A DNA stretch of 64,000 nt from Tamarix chinensis (GCA_030549775.1 CM060178.1:72110652-72174651); one strand, 5' to 3'; shown: positions 1 to 10,769, counted from the first letter of the stretch. Notes: generated from the letters alone by a model not told the origin. Numbers and translations are program-made.

Positions 1-619
1 TCTTTGGGTTGTTCATTTGGTGTGTTTAGTTGTTTCATAAATATGAGAGTGAGTAATCTGTGACCTATATAGAATTTGATTATCTAAATGACTAATGTTT
101 CTCAATCCTCGTATGTATATGTATATGTCTTATACAATGTTAATTAAATGCCTTTCATGTGTTCTAAGATGTTTTATCTTATTAGTTTGGTATAATGGGT
201 TGCTTAGTATCGTAACACTAAATGATTCATTTTCGTGGACCCCGGTCTATTCAATGGGTAATGGACTTTGCAGGTCAGCTTTTGAGTCTAGTTAATAGTT
301 GTCAGTTAGTTTGAGAGTGTAGGAATATTTGGCATCTTTTCTGTTATTTGGACTTTCATGTCCTCTTGAAATTTCTCTCTTGTGTTTTGGCAGACTGTTG
401 ATGTTGCTTTTAACTAGCACCGTACTTGTCTATTGTTCTCTGTACTCTCACTTTTGTAATCATATTATTTAAGTAAAGTAATGTTTTAGCCTTAACACTT
501 AGTATAAGAATGGTAGAGGATACCACACTTATACTGAGTGTGGCAATAATATCCATTAATTTTGTAATTAGTGCTTCTACAAAATGAAAAATTTTAGTTT
601 TAGAAATGGGGGTGTTACA
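1..619 (+). repeat. 3' part of a large TGTAACACCCC-type LTR
   Basis: The segment ends in GGGGGTGTTACA at 608-619, the same terminus as the large LTRs ending at 21509 and 41530. The ~130 bases before the end (ttttagccttaacacttag, a tgtggc block, then the G-run and TTACA) match the block before those ends. No coding sequence was recognised; the short reading frame at 95-295 has no family features. The 5' part lies outside the window. The family assignment rests on the terminus and the preceding block only. Confidence 0.6.
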
Positions 620-1095
620 CCTTCTATGTGCTCAATGTGATATTTTCATGCTTAGTATTGTATTTTGTTTGCTTAGTACCGTTGTACTAATGGGTTCCAT
701 TTCATGGTCCCTTGCCTATACAACTTGATGGCTTTTAGTAGTTGTTGAAAGTTAGAACTATCCGGTGTCCATTCCGACATATTTGATCTAGATATCTTTT
801 GGACTCTTATGTCCCCTTATATATATTTCTTTCCCTTATCAGTTGTAACTCTTTTGTATAATATTTTTTTATCAAAGCATTTTAATATTGTAATTTAATC
901 TTTCTCTTCTTCTTATCAATTATTATTCTTAATTTAAGCAGATAAATATTTTATCCTAAACACTTAGTGTAAGAAAGGTAGAGGAACCAGACTTATATTA
1001 AGTATGGCAGCAATACCCTACATTTTTATTGGTTTGGCTTCCACAATCAATTCTTTTTAAATAAATTTTCAAGTTCTAAAAATAGGGGTGGTACA
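620..1095 (+). repeat. Second LTR 3' end, duplicate of the preceding ~475 bp
   Basis: The order of landmarks in 145-619 recurs here: ttgcttagta-like block, tactaatgggttcc, ggactcttatgtcccctt, the taaacacttagtgtaagaa block, and a terminal GGGGTGGTACA. It could be the eroded 5' LTR end of the gypsy remnant that follows, or a local tandem duplication of the LTR end. The primer-binding site expected just after a 5' LTR is not evident at 1096. Confidence 0.5.
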
Positions 1096-1221
1096 AGTTC
1101 ACTTTTTCAGGATTGGACTGGTGGTCCACTACCACGAGTTGTTGGTGGAAGTCACTCCACCAGATATGGTTGGGATGTACAAGCAAGTCTTAGAGGCATC
1201 CAGAGTCATCTAAGAGTGGAG

Positions 1222-1226
1222 TGCTC
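1222..1226. repeat. TSD TGCTC, left copy (Cassandra)
   Basis: TGCTC lies directly before the TG of the Cassandra LTR and recurs at 1530-1534 directly after its terminal CA. A 5-bp duplication is the expected size for an LTR element. Confidence 0.85.
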
Positions 1227-1529
1227 TGTAATACCCCAAATTGAGTGGAGTGTTATAAGGATTGATTTGGCTACTTATATCAACATGGTATACCATCCTT
1301 TTGGTGATTCTGTCCTAAGAACTCCATAGTTAAGCGTGCTGGTCATGGAGCAATTTTAGTTGGGTGACCTCCTGGGAAGTTTCGGAAATTTTCTAAAAAT
1401 TTCTCAGGAAGTGCGTGAGTGAGGACAAAGTGTGTTGAAAGGACTCGTATTAATTTGTGGGGCCAACCGATCAATCCGAAAGCGCTCTAAGGTAGCCCCC
1501 AGGTGGTCGTGTCGACTCGAGGTGTTACA
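1227..1529 (+). mobile_element. Cassandra TRIM solo LTR with embedded 5S rRNA-like sequence
   Basis: This 303-bp segment begins TGTAATACCCC, ends GGTGTTACA and is flanked by TGCTC repeats. Its middle contains a 5S rRNA-like stretch. The combination (about 300 bp, TG...CA ends, internal 5S sequence) is diagnostic of the LTR of Cassandra, a non-autonomous TRIM retrotransposon of land plants. No second LTR, PBS or internal region is present, so this is a solo LTR. It sits in the gag region of the gypsy remnant. Confidence 0.9.
1283..1385 (+). promoter_or_regulatory. 5S rRNA-like sequence with pol III internal control elements
   Basis: The box A-like AGTTAAGCGTGC (1328-1339) and the box C-like TGGGTGACCTCCTGGGAAGT (1361-1380) match the conserved core of plant 5S rRNA, preceded by AAGAACTCC as in 5S. 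The region between the boxes is diverged. In Cassandra this part is thought to provide a pol III promoter; activity cannot be judged here. It is not an rRNA gene: the flanks are LTR, and the 5S 5' and 3' ends are degenerate. Confidence 0.85.
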
Positions 1530-1689
1530 TGCTCAGTTAGGGAGCAAGAGGAGGTTTGAGGGTTGCCAACATCCTAGGGACCAAAAAATGGTTTTTTTAG
1601 AGGAAAAAGCTGAAGCATAGGGTCCATACCCGATCTAGAGGGTTGTTTGGGGGTCATGGATATGCGGGTCAAATCACCCAGCACTCAAA

Positions 1690-1760
1690 TGTAGAGGTAA
1701 TAAGGTGACATGCCATGGGTGTGGCATGGTGGGGCATAGGGTATATGAGAGCCGATTTGG
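1690..1760 (+). pseudogene. Gypsy gag zinc-knuckle remnant
   Basis: Translation around 1712-1750 gives CHGCGMVGHRVYES, a CCHC knuckle (C-x2-C-x4-H-x4-C) in which the last Cys reads Ser. This is the nucleic-acid-binding motif at the end of gag. Surrounding frames are broken, and the Cassandra LTR lies about 160 bp upstream. Confidence 0.65.
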
Positions 1761-2001
1761 CAGTGGCATCATTTAGAGGAGCCAGACTAGAGCTCAGAGC
1801 ACAAGATCCATCCTATAGCCAAAACTAGACATTTAGAGAGTTCCTCCATTGCGACCTAGTATCGCTAACCGAGCTAGTCAGCCTAGAGGTCTCAGGACTC
1901 ACCCTTTCCAACTATAGTAGGGATCAACTAGTGCCCTAGGATTTCAAAGAATAGGACATCTAAACGTGATAAGTCATGCAGAGGTAGAACGATAGGGAAA
2001 T

Positions 2002-2110
2002 GTGGTGACTGATATGCTTATTGTCTCTACTCATTTTGGTTGCATGTTGTTTGATTCTGGTTCATTGCACTCTTTTGTGGCATATTCTTTTGTATCTATA
2101 GCTGCCTAAT
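2002..2110 (+). pseudogene. Gypsy aspartic protease remnant
   Basis: Translation from about 2005 reads VTDMLIVSTHFGCMLFDSGS then LHSFVAYSFVSIAA. The core LFDSG corresponds to the retroviral-type aspartic protease motif (LFDSGATHSFI in plant gypsy elements). About 120 bp further on, the typical ELGLRDFDKIIGMN segment (2235-2274) is cut by the insertion at 2275. Confidence 0.75.
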
Positions 2111-3209
2111 GTCCTTCAAGTAGTGTTTCTACTTCTATTGTGTTTCCATCAGAGGATAGGATTGCATATTCTAGGTTATATCAAGGAATTATTTTGGTAG
2201 CTGGAGGAATAAAATTTTAGTTGGACCTCATAGAGCTAGGGTTGCGTGATTTTGACAAAATTATTGGGATGAATTGTAACACCCCCAAATTTCACTCCTG
2301 GAAAAAAATTTTTTGAAAGAATAAAGCGGAAGCTAGGAGAGAATTTGGGAAATGTTACCGCCACATCTGACACAAGATAAATGTCAATCATCTATCTCAT
2401 GTTAGATGCAAGGTTAAAACCTGTCAAACAATTACATCTGAATTTTAAAAACTTATCAGAGTACGAGAAAATTAAAAGACAATTACAACACCATTAAATT
2501 TTATACACAATACTTGAAACTTCCAAAAATAGTTACAGTTAGACAAGACAAATCCCGATAGATTAAATTCCGGATTGCCTCGCTCTCAAGTCAAGTCTTC
2601 CACCCCAAAACAGTATCCAATCTTAAACCTGCACAAGAGGTCTGCTCCCCACCATCAGTGGATCATCACAGGACCCATTCAACCAAGGTAGTATCAGTAC
2701 GGGTCCAATACTGAGTAAATCCCACTACCCTATCTTATGGAAGAGACGTAAACTATAACATCAAGTGCACATTAAATTATGATAAAATACGTTGATACAA
2801 TATTACGCATACTCAAACCCACATCATAAGTCCTACCATACACATATAATAACATGCGAAACATATGTAATATCTTAAACCGATAAGAGATTCAGATAAA
2901 CCAACCAGGCATTTATGGATAATGTCAAAACCAACCAACCGGACATTTTTGGACAACGCCAAACCAAACCAAGCCGAATCGGGCATTTATCAAACGGGCA
3001 TTTATGGGCAATGACGAACCAAACCAATTGGGCATTTAGCCCCACGGACATTACTTAGGGACATGTCCAGCCCCGAGCATTACTTAGGGACATGCTCAGC
3101 CCCGAGCATTACTTAGGGACATGCTCCGCCCCGATCGAGTAGACTCATTCTTTAGGTCTCTGGTAAATATAGTCAATTCACATCATAGTCTTTATCAATT
3201 CATGTGAGT

Positions 3210-3560
3210 GCGGGAACCCCAATATTATAGCCGGTGGAACGGTCATGAGGGTCATGCCCTACCACTATTTTAGCCGGTTGACCGGTCATGAGGGTAACAT
3301 ACCCTGCCACTATTATTCGCCGGTGGACCGGTCTGGCCCCGACTCACATGATGTTTCACTGTAATTACTTCGCATCTTTCCAATGTCTTATGGTTATTAC
3401 GTTCGATTTGTTGAGCACGGAATCCCCCACTATTATAGCCGGTGGACCGGTCATGAGGGTAACATACCCTGCCACTATTATTACCGGTGGACCGGTCATG
3501 TAGGGCACCCCGGCCCTAGCCACTATTATTCGTCGGTGGACCGGTCTGGGTTCGGCTCAA
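3210..3560 (-). repeat. CACTATTAT...CCGGTGGACCGG tandem block in A1
   Basis: About six units of a 50-70 bp motif contain cactattatagccggtgga followed by CCGGTC, with gaps of gagggtaacataccctgc-type sequence. Related blocks sit at comparable positions in the other large LTRs (20596, 21588, 40375, 44200, 59325). Confidence 0.8.
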
Positions 3561-6139
3561 CATCTTTCTCTTTAAGTGATTAGTGTCTTAACATATCTTA
3601 TTTGAAAGAATTTTACCCTTGACATGCATAGCTAACTATATCCACACTTATCCTCCCAGGAGGGCCCATCCCATATCTTGGGACTCTTGCGCCCCTTATC
3701 ACACCTTGATATCCATTCCCGTTTACGCTTACTCAAAATAAAAACCAATTCCTAAGGGTGTGGGTTGAAGCCCAACACCTTGTGAAACCACACTCCACCC
3801 ACTATCACTCTCTAGGGTTTCCCTTGAAACCCTAATTGGACCTATGTGGCCCAATTTCCTCTTGCCTTACTACCATTAATTCATTTATCGTCAAACACCT
3901 CATCTCATTTAAGTTCAATCCCAAATCAGTCACTACTTTCTCCCAAAACCCTAATCGGGTCCCTTATACACCCTTACACCAACCTACGTATTATTTTTCA
4001 TCCCAAGTCTCCAAACACTCCACAACTCTCCCCTTAGCTAATTTACACTTTAATACAACTTTTCTCACGTAACGATCATCCTCATGCAAGTTTTATCCAA
4101 CCCATGCAAACTCTCGAAGTTCCCATGCAAACCCTAGAATTTTCCATGGATAACTCTCATCCCTTATTCAATTTGGTCAACCTCATACCCCTCTTTAGCA
4201 ACTCACTTCCCATTTATTTCTTTTTATCCTTTCATATCCATGTCATAATAATAATCACCCTAGCATGTATATCCTAGAGGGTTACATCATGTCACAGCAC
4301 ATCATAATCACCACATATGGATATCACATTCATATCATAAGAAAAACACATACCACACACCTTAACTCCAAGCTGCGCTGCGCATAAAACACGTTAAGGA
4401 CAATCAGGTGATACACAACAGGACATGATATATATATATACAAAGCATCCAAGGCATGTAAGTCACATAACACGTAGGGGCCTTAGCCACATCCTTACGA
4501 AACACCCATAAGTGGAGGTAAGTAGAGACTTACCTGGATCCGAAGCTAGCTAAGCGAGATAAGAGGGAGAGAGAGATCACTAGCTCGAGGATCCACAATA
4601 AAACTTTCCTAGATCGCCGATAGAAATCGGAACTAGGTTAGAAACTATCTTATCAATAAAAAATTCACATATTATAATTAAATAAACACAAACGATCTTT
4701 CTTGGAAAACGTGTCCAAAACTTAGGACTTAAAAGCATAGCTCTATTAAGATTTAAGATTAAATATAAATCAAAACGGATTAACACAAATACCACTTGAT
4801 ACATTTCAAATTAATTTGGAAAGACCGAGAAGTAATAATCGATCATAAGTTAATTTATCCAAAATAACTTATTCATTAGGTCTTACAACTAAATAGGTAA
4901 ACCAACCATTTGCATAGAACTAAATCCAAGCCGATTAGATTAAAACATAACTTAAATGATTTAAAAACCCAAAGATAGAAATCGATTAGATAAAAGACGC
5001 ACAACAAAAATCAATTTTATAAAATAATCCCCGAAGATTAGGGTTTTTAAATCCCTAAACTACGAATCGACCAAATCACTTCTATTACCTCAAATTGATA
5101 GTTTTAAAACACAATTAAACTAATTTTAGATAAATCTAGATAATTAATTTCACCAAAACAATCTTCCTAGTGACCAATTTAAGACTATCTATTTTCAAAA
5201 TTAGGGTTTTAAAGCCCACAACACAAACTCGGGTAATTCAAATTAATGAATTCAAATTAAAGGTATTAGAAAGCAATTAGGATCATTTCAACTATTTCTA
5301 CAAATTTAATTTTAGAAAAACAATTATACACATGATCAATTTCATAATCTCACTTGAAATCTAGGATTTTAGGCCCGGAAATACAATTCGGTTGAATTCT
5401 ATTAATTTAATCAAATTGGATATTTAGAAATGCAATTAAACACATTTTATAACATATCAAATAATCAATTGATCAAAACCAATAAAAGAAATACCCAATT
5501 TAGCACAATTAGGGTTTTTGGGCCCGGAACGCTAATCCGATCAATTCTTGCTAAAATATATCAATTGACGGTTCAGAAATGTAATTAAACATACTCTAAT
5601 GTAATTTATATAGTCAATTGAATAAAATAACTCGATTACACAATCCAATTTGGACCCGCAAGAGTTTTGACCTAAATATCCAATTCCGATTAATTACGCA
5701 CAATTTTCCCAAATTAACGCTTGCGATATGAAATTAAATACATTTCAAACGATATTGTAAAATCAATTGAACGAAACGACTCAATTACGCGACCCAATTT
5801 CGTTACACAAGAATTTTGACCTAGGAATCGAATTCCAATTGATTCCGCATAAATTTCTCAAATTGACGGTTCCGACATAAAATTAGATACATTTTAAAAC
5901 ATATTGTATAATCAATTTATCTAAAATCGCCAAATCGGACGGATCCAAAAAAAATTGGGCATAACCCGGCCTAAAATTCAATTTCCCAAATTTTCAACAC
6001 AAACCATACAATTAATATATCCAAATCAATCTTACAACACATATATACATAATACAACAATCAATTTAGCTTTTCATAAGCTAAATCACATTCAAGTAAT
6101 CAAATCCATATTAGGGTTTTTCAGAAAATTATACCAAAT

Positions 6140-6510
6140 GAAAAACTGACAAATCGGGGCAAAGGAAGGCCGGGGAAGCTTCGTCGGAGGCTAGGGTTGG
6201 CTCGCCGGTGGTCAGCCAGGCTCACTGGTGATCGGGCGGCGGCGCGAGCTGCGCGGCTCGTCCCTGCTATGGTCGCTGCTGGTGGTGGCTGCTGCACTTG
6301 CGCACTACTACTGGTGGTTGATGGCAGTCGGCTGTAGTTGCCGACGGTCGACGAAGGAGGAAGGGAGGAGCTGGGGAGAGGTGGCGGCTGGCTAGGGTTT
6401 GGGGCTGTGTAGAGGGCAGGGGGTCGGGAGCAGCAGGGGAAGAAGAAGAGGGAAAAAGGAAAAGGGAGAGGGGGTCCGACGGGTTAGGGGTGCGGGGGTT
6501 CTTTTTTTTT
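6140..6510. other. GC-rich island in A1
   Basis: A sharp GC-rich stretch (ggcggcggcgcgagctgcgc and similar) lies inside very AT-rich DNA. It holds an 86-residue Pro/Ser-rich minus-strand reading frame (6267-6527) of low complexity and no recognised family. It corresponds in position to the GC-rich leaders of A2 (16300-17460) and A3 (46600-47650), so I read it as LTR promoter/leader sequence rather than a gene. Confidence 0.5.
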
Positions 6511-7460
6511 TTTAAACAAATACACATAAAATAAAATACAAAATATTTATAAAAAAAATTTCTAAGATTTTATCTAAATTTCTTAAACGAAATATTATTT
6601 TTAAAATGATCCGAAGGCTTAAAAATGATATACGAGCTATATAAGGAATTTCGGAAACATTTTCGGCATAATTTACCAACGAACATAAAAATTTATATTA
6701 TTTACGGAAATATATTATAAGACCTCGAAAAATTATTTAAAAGCAAATAAGAAAATATTTAAAGCCAATTCTAATAAACCGAGACTAGTTTAAATAATTT
6801 CCGAAATCAATTTTTCGTAAATCAAAAAGCGTAAAACATGAGAAGGTTAATTCCGGAAAGAAATTCATAAATAATTTCCTAAAACCTTTTTAATTTTAAA
6901 CTTCCATAAAATATTAACGATTTCCAAAAACGAATAAATTTAAAGTCGGAAATATTTTCTATGGATAAAATTATTAAAATAAATTTAACTACTTAAACAG
7001 AAATTCTATAATTTACATAATATATTTTGTCAACGAAATATAATTTCAAAATAATGTCGAAATCACATGACAAAGTTATAATCAAAAACGAATCTAAAAT
7101 ATTAAAAATAAAAATACGAGAAAGAACGGAGATACATATTTTTAACCAAAAATCGAATTCATAAGAATATAATAAAATCATTGTCGTGAACGAATTTATC
7201 TAGAATGGTTCGCAACGACAACGATTAATTAAATTCAAATATGAATTCGAATCGTCGATAAATCCATAAAATGAATCGAAATTAAAATAATTAATTGTTT
7301 ATATTAAATTACGCTAATAAAATCATTAAACTTAATAAATCTGGATTTTAAAAATACGGGGTATTACATGAATATCCTAAGGAAGTTTCCAACATTGATC
7401 GATTTAGCACAAGAATATGTGTTTCTATGAGGAATAAAGGGTATTAGGGCTTCATACTAA

Positions 7461-8540
7461 ATGTGCAAACCTAATGCCTTTACAAGCATTCTGTCGGCGA
7501 TCAAGTTGAGTAACTTTGTACATAAGGGACATATGATCTATCTGTGTAGTGTCAGAGACTTTGAGGCAAATGAGACATCATTGGATTTGATGGTGGGGGT
7601 TCGTGAATTTTCTAATGTATTTGCTGAGGAGATTTTAGAAATGCCACTAGTTCAGGAAGTGGAGTTCATCATGGATTTAATACCAGGAATAGAGCTAGTA
7701 TCTAAGGCTCCATACCATATGGAACATGCAGATATGAAAGAAGTCAAGGCTCAATTAGAAGAGGTTTTAGAAAAGGGTTATATCCGACCAAGCATATCAT
7801 AATGGGGAGCACCAATTTTGTTCGTAAAGAAGAAGGATGGGAGCTTGAGGTTGTGCATTGATTATTCAGGGATGAACTAGGTGATGTTGAAGAACCATTA
7901 TCTGTTGCTAAGGATCAATGACATATTCAATCAACTCAAGGGAGCCAAGATTTTCTCCGAGATTGATCTCTAATCGGGTTATCATCAATTGAGGATAGCT
8001 GAACAAGACATTCCTAATACTACTTTTTGGATAAGTTATGGCCATTATGAGTTCATTGTGCTGCCCTTTGGATCCACTAATGCGCCAACAACTTTCTTGT
8101 CCCTCATGAACTAGATATTTTGTCCTTTCTTGGACCAGTTCATCATGGTGTTCATCCATGACATTCTCATGATCGAGAGATGCATGAACAACATTTGAGG
8201 CTAACTTTGGCCTTCTTAAGATCACACCAACTATATGCCAAATTCTCAAAGTATGAGTTCTGGTTAGATTTGATCATGTGATCTTTAAGGATAGTGTGGC
8301 AATGGATCTTGCCGAGATTCAAGCTGTTTTTGAATGGCGAACTCCCACTTCTATCAAGGAAGTGCTTAGTTATCTAGGGTTAGTTAGTTCTTACTATTTG
8401 TTTGTGGTAGACGTTTCCAAGATTATGCTACCATTGACTCAATGTTTGAAGAAGGTTACACTTTTTCAATGGAATGAGAAGTGTAGCGAATAATTTAAGG
8501 AGTTGAAAAGGCATTTGAATTCACCCGCAATGCTCATATT
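7461..8540 (+). pseudogene. Gypsy reverse transcriptase remnant
   Basis: The RT segments are in order: FSNVFAEEILEMPLVQEVEF, SKAPYHMEHADMKEVKAQLE, EKGYIRPSIS(stop), APILFVKKKDGSLRLCIDY, KIFSEIDL(stop)[30 protein letters not shown], then FIHDIL at 8151-8168 where the catalytic motif should be F/Y-x-DD. Several stops and a frameshift near 8270 break it. The first Asp of the active-site pair reads His (cat at 8157-8159), so it would be inactive even if the stops were ignored. Confidence 0.85.
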
Positions 8541-8549
8541 ACCAAGTGG

Positions 8550-8910
8550 GTCAAATGGTTTTGAGGTGTACAATGATACTTCTAAGCATGGTTGGGGTTG
8601 TGTGCTAATGCAATATAGAAGAGTGATGGCTTATGCCTCACAAAAACGAAATCCATATGAGTAGAACTACTTGACACATGAGATTGAGCTTATTGCAGTA
8701 GTGTTTGCCCTTAAGATTTGGAGGCATTATCTCTATGGAGTTTAGTGGAAGTGCTACCCTAACCATAAGAGCCTTGAGTACATCTTCACCCAATGGGAGT
8801 TAAACCTAATACAACACTAATGGTTGGAATTGGTTAAGGACTATGATTTGTAATTGACCTACCATGAAGGTAAGGCTAATGTGGTGGTAGATGCACTTAG
8901 CTGAAAGACA
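8550..8910 (+). pseudogene. Gypsy RNase H remnant
   Basis: Translation shows FEVYNDTSKHGWGCVLMQ, YASQKRNPYE(stop)NYLTHEIE and LIAVVFALKIWRHYLYG, ending in VVVDALS where intact elements read VADALSRK. These are the RNase H landmarks that normally follow RT. At least five stops interrupt it. Confidence 0.85.
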
Positions 8911-9159
8911 TCACATTCCTTGGGTACGATTATATTGTCAAACCGTCTGTGTTGATAGATTAGGAAGATGGAGATCGAATTGATGACTATTGGAAGTCTT
9001 GATGCAATAATGAGCGCAATAACCATTACACCTTCAATATTCGAGGAGATCCAAGCTAATCAAGTATGTGATGTCAAACCTAAGAAAATTCAGATGGGTA
9101 TTACTAAAGGTAGAGCTGAATGATTCTAGATCAATGAGGATGGTAGTATTAGGTACCAT

Positions 9160-9372
9160 GGTAGGTGGTGTGTACCATAGGGGTGTGAAGATCATAAGAG
9201 GAGGATCCTTGAGGAAGGACATTGCACTCCTTACTCTATTCACCCTAGAGGAGACAAGTTGTATACGAATCTAAAAATGATATATTGGTGGCTCCATAAG
9301 AAGAAGGAAGTGGCAGAGTTCATTTTCCGATGTCTAACCTATTAAAAGGTTAAGACTAAACATAAGAGATCA
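9160..9372 (+). pseudogene. Gypsy integrase N-terminal (HHCC) remnant, truncated
   Basis: The stretch GGSLRKDIALLTLFTLEETS, then K(stop)YIGGSIRRRKWQSSFSDV, matches the plant gypsy pattern of an HHCC zinc finger region (EAHCSPYSIHPG...KYYWWPRMKREVAEFV). The homology stops at NIRDQKA (about 9365-9372), where MSL-like sequence takes over. No catalytic integrase core is present. Confidence 0.7.
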
Positions 9373-9669
9373 GAAGGCTAAAGTTTATTACATGAAATGA
9401 TTGAGTAAAACCATGAGCTTTATTTTAAACTCAATATCTCTTCTTCTTAATTGGATTTTATACTTCAAACCTTCTATCCTTGAGAGCACAACAAATTCTA
9501 TCAAGGATGTCTTCCATTATGTTACATGGACCTGTGTTTGTCTTTAATTTATGTGATTCGTTAGTCCGTGAAAGAATTTTTTTTGCTCATGTGGGGTTTG
9601 TGAAGTATGGTGATAATATTTATAATAATAATAAAAGTGATAATATGCCAAAGTTAGCATTAATACTAA

Positions 9670-9689
9670 TACTAATACTGATAATAATC

Positions 9690-9728
<39 letters not shown>

Positions 9729-9762
9729 GTAAGAAGAAGAAGGAGGAGGAGGAGGAGGAGGA
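9670..9762 (+). repeat. AAT then GAA/GGA microsatellite inside the MSL pseudogene
   Basis: An (AAT)n run (about 9683-9727) is followed by aagaagaagaaggaggagga (9731-9762). It replaces the segment that in the intact gene encodes the region between VVYKRY and the acidic EDEDEE stretch. The GAA/GGA part probably grew from the acidic codons of the original gene, while AAT growth began at GATAATGTGGTTTATAA-like sequence. Confidence 0.85.
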
Positions 9763-10160
9763 ATGGATGTTCGTACTGACAATGTTGTTCTGATGGCCAA
9801 TTACTTGCTGGCTATTGAACCATTATTCTTTAAGCTAGATATTTCTCTAATTTGTGAAGAATGGCACAGGGCAAATCCTAATAGAAACTAGTAAGCAATC
9901 TTCATTAATAAGGATTAATTCTGTATGTGTTTTTAGTATTATATACCGCATTATTATTTCTAGTGAAGTAATGGTATGATATTCTACAACTTATAGTTAC
10001 TTAAAATCATGAATATTGAAGACCTAATAGCATCAATACAAGATTTCTATAGAACCCAATTAATTCCAGATGACTTGAAACTCTTGTATGAAACATTAAG
10101 ACAAGCTCAAAGAGCAAACATGAAGTATGGAGATTTAGAAACATGGGTGATTAGCTAATT

Positions 10161-10165
10161 CTTAA
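10161..10165. repeat. TSD CTTAA, left copy (copia)
   Basis: CTTAA precedes the 5' LTR and recurs at 15268-15272 right after the 3' LTR. In the intact MSL intron the corresponding site reads ctaatccttaatgctaacc. Confidence 0.85.
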
Positions 10166-10711
10166 TGTGAGCTTTTATTGGGTATTTAATGCATGGCATA
10201 ACATGCACTGGTTCGTGCAGGTATTGGAGAAGTTATGTGTAGATTCATGGGTTATGGAATAAACACGAGGGCCTTGGGTTTGTTAACACGGGTTATGTTT
10301 ATTCCTAGAATAGGTAATGTGAGTTTTGGGCAAAAAGTTGAGAGTAGAGAAATAAACATGGGAGGGTCGTGTATCTCAAACATGGACCGTGCTTTTTCTT
10401 AATTTTTGAAACATGCTATTTTACTCCATAGGGGTTTTTCTAGTATAAAAAAGATATGAGAGAACCCTAGCTGTCAATTTGTATGACTTAACTACTTCTT
10501 CTCAATAGAATTCTCCATTAAAAGAGAATTGTATAATTGTATAATTTATTACTTGACTTGTTTAATCATCCTTTAATTACACAACAACAAGAATAAATAT
10601 CTTTATTTTCCCCTTAATTGTTCTATCTTGTGATTAAATCATAAATTGTGCATCATTTTATTTGATTCTAATTTTTGTTTGGTTTAATTTAATCTATATA
10701 GTTCCACAACA
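10166..10711 (+). repeat. Copia 5' LTR (546 bp)
   Basis: It begins TGTGAGCTTTTATTGGGTAT and ends CCACAACA. It aligns with the 3' LTR along its whole length, for example atgtgagttttgggcaaaaa versus atgtgagttttagccaaaaa. A TATA box (TATAAAAAAG, 10444-10453) sits where the 3' LTR has TATAAAAGAG. Confidence 0.9.
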
Positions 10712-10714
10712 ATT

Positions 10715-10726
10715 TTGTTATCAAAG
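10715..10726 (+). other. Copia primer-binding site (initiator Met tRNA type)
   Basis: TGTTATCAAAGA lies 3 bp after the 5' LTR and resembles TGGTATCAGAGC, complementary to the 3' end of plant initiator tRNA-Met, with about three mismatches. Confidence 0.7.
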
Positions 10727-10769
10727 ATGTGGTTAGTGAATAGATCTAGTAATCTCAATGGGTATAAGA

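Larger units (their letters stand above)
2275..7368 (-). mobile_element. Solo LTR A1 (large TGTAACACCCC-type, minus orientation)
   Basis: It starts TGTAACACCCCCAAATTT and ends ACGGGGTATTACA, and is flanked by TGAAT at 2270-2274 and 7369-7373. At 5,094 bp it carries no gag or pol. The left 2 kb matches the A3 copy at 43496 in landmark order: the CCGCCAC block, ggtagtatcagtacgggtcc, the CCGGTGGACCGG repeats and aaccctaattgg segments. The right 2.8 kb is AT-rich with a GC-rich island at 6150-6500. Orientation is inferred from the plus-oriented A2 copy. Both ends disrupt the gypsy protease/RT region, which resumes after 7373. Confidence 0.8.
1096..9372 (+). mobile_element. Decayed Ty3/gypsy (Tekay/Del-like chromovirus) remnant, interrupted twice
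   Basis: Pieces appear in normal gag-protease-RT-RNase H-integrase order: a zinc knuckle near 1710, a protease motif near 2040-2070, reverse transcriptase 7565-8500, RNase H 8550-8905 and the start of integrase 9170-9365. All frames carry stops and shifts. A Cassandra solo LTR (1227-1529) and a 5.1-kb solo LTR (2275-7368) split it. Integrase stops at about 9372, where sequence homologous to a host MSL gene begins, so the 3' half and 3' LTR are missing. The lineage is inferred from resemblance of the RT stretch ([23 protein letters not shown]) to plant chromoviruses. Confidence 0.8.
9373..10165 (+). pseudogene. Duplicated fragment of the mechanosensitive channel (MSL10-like) gene
   Basis: The fragment aligns to the minus-strand MSL gene at 29420-32523. 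9410-9540 matches its exon 1 (TMSFILNSISLLLNWILYFK versus TMSFIINSISLLLTWILYFK, then VTWTCVCL). 9760-9890 matches the exon 1 end (DVRTDNVVLMANYLLAIEPL). 9890-10010 matches intron 1, including gtaagc and taaggattaattct. 10021-10150 matches exon 2 (LIPDDLKLLYETLRQAQRAN). 10150-10165 matches the start of intron 2. Retained introns mean a DNA-level duplicate, not a processed copy. Stops, frameshifts and a microsatellite replacing about 60 codons make it a pseudogene. The next part resumes at 15273. Confidence 0.9.

Noticed and set aside
1283..1385. A functional 5S rRNA gene
   Set aside because: Only the internal promoter core is well matched; the ends are diverged, and the TSD-flanked LTR shows it belongs to Cassandra.
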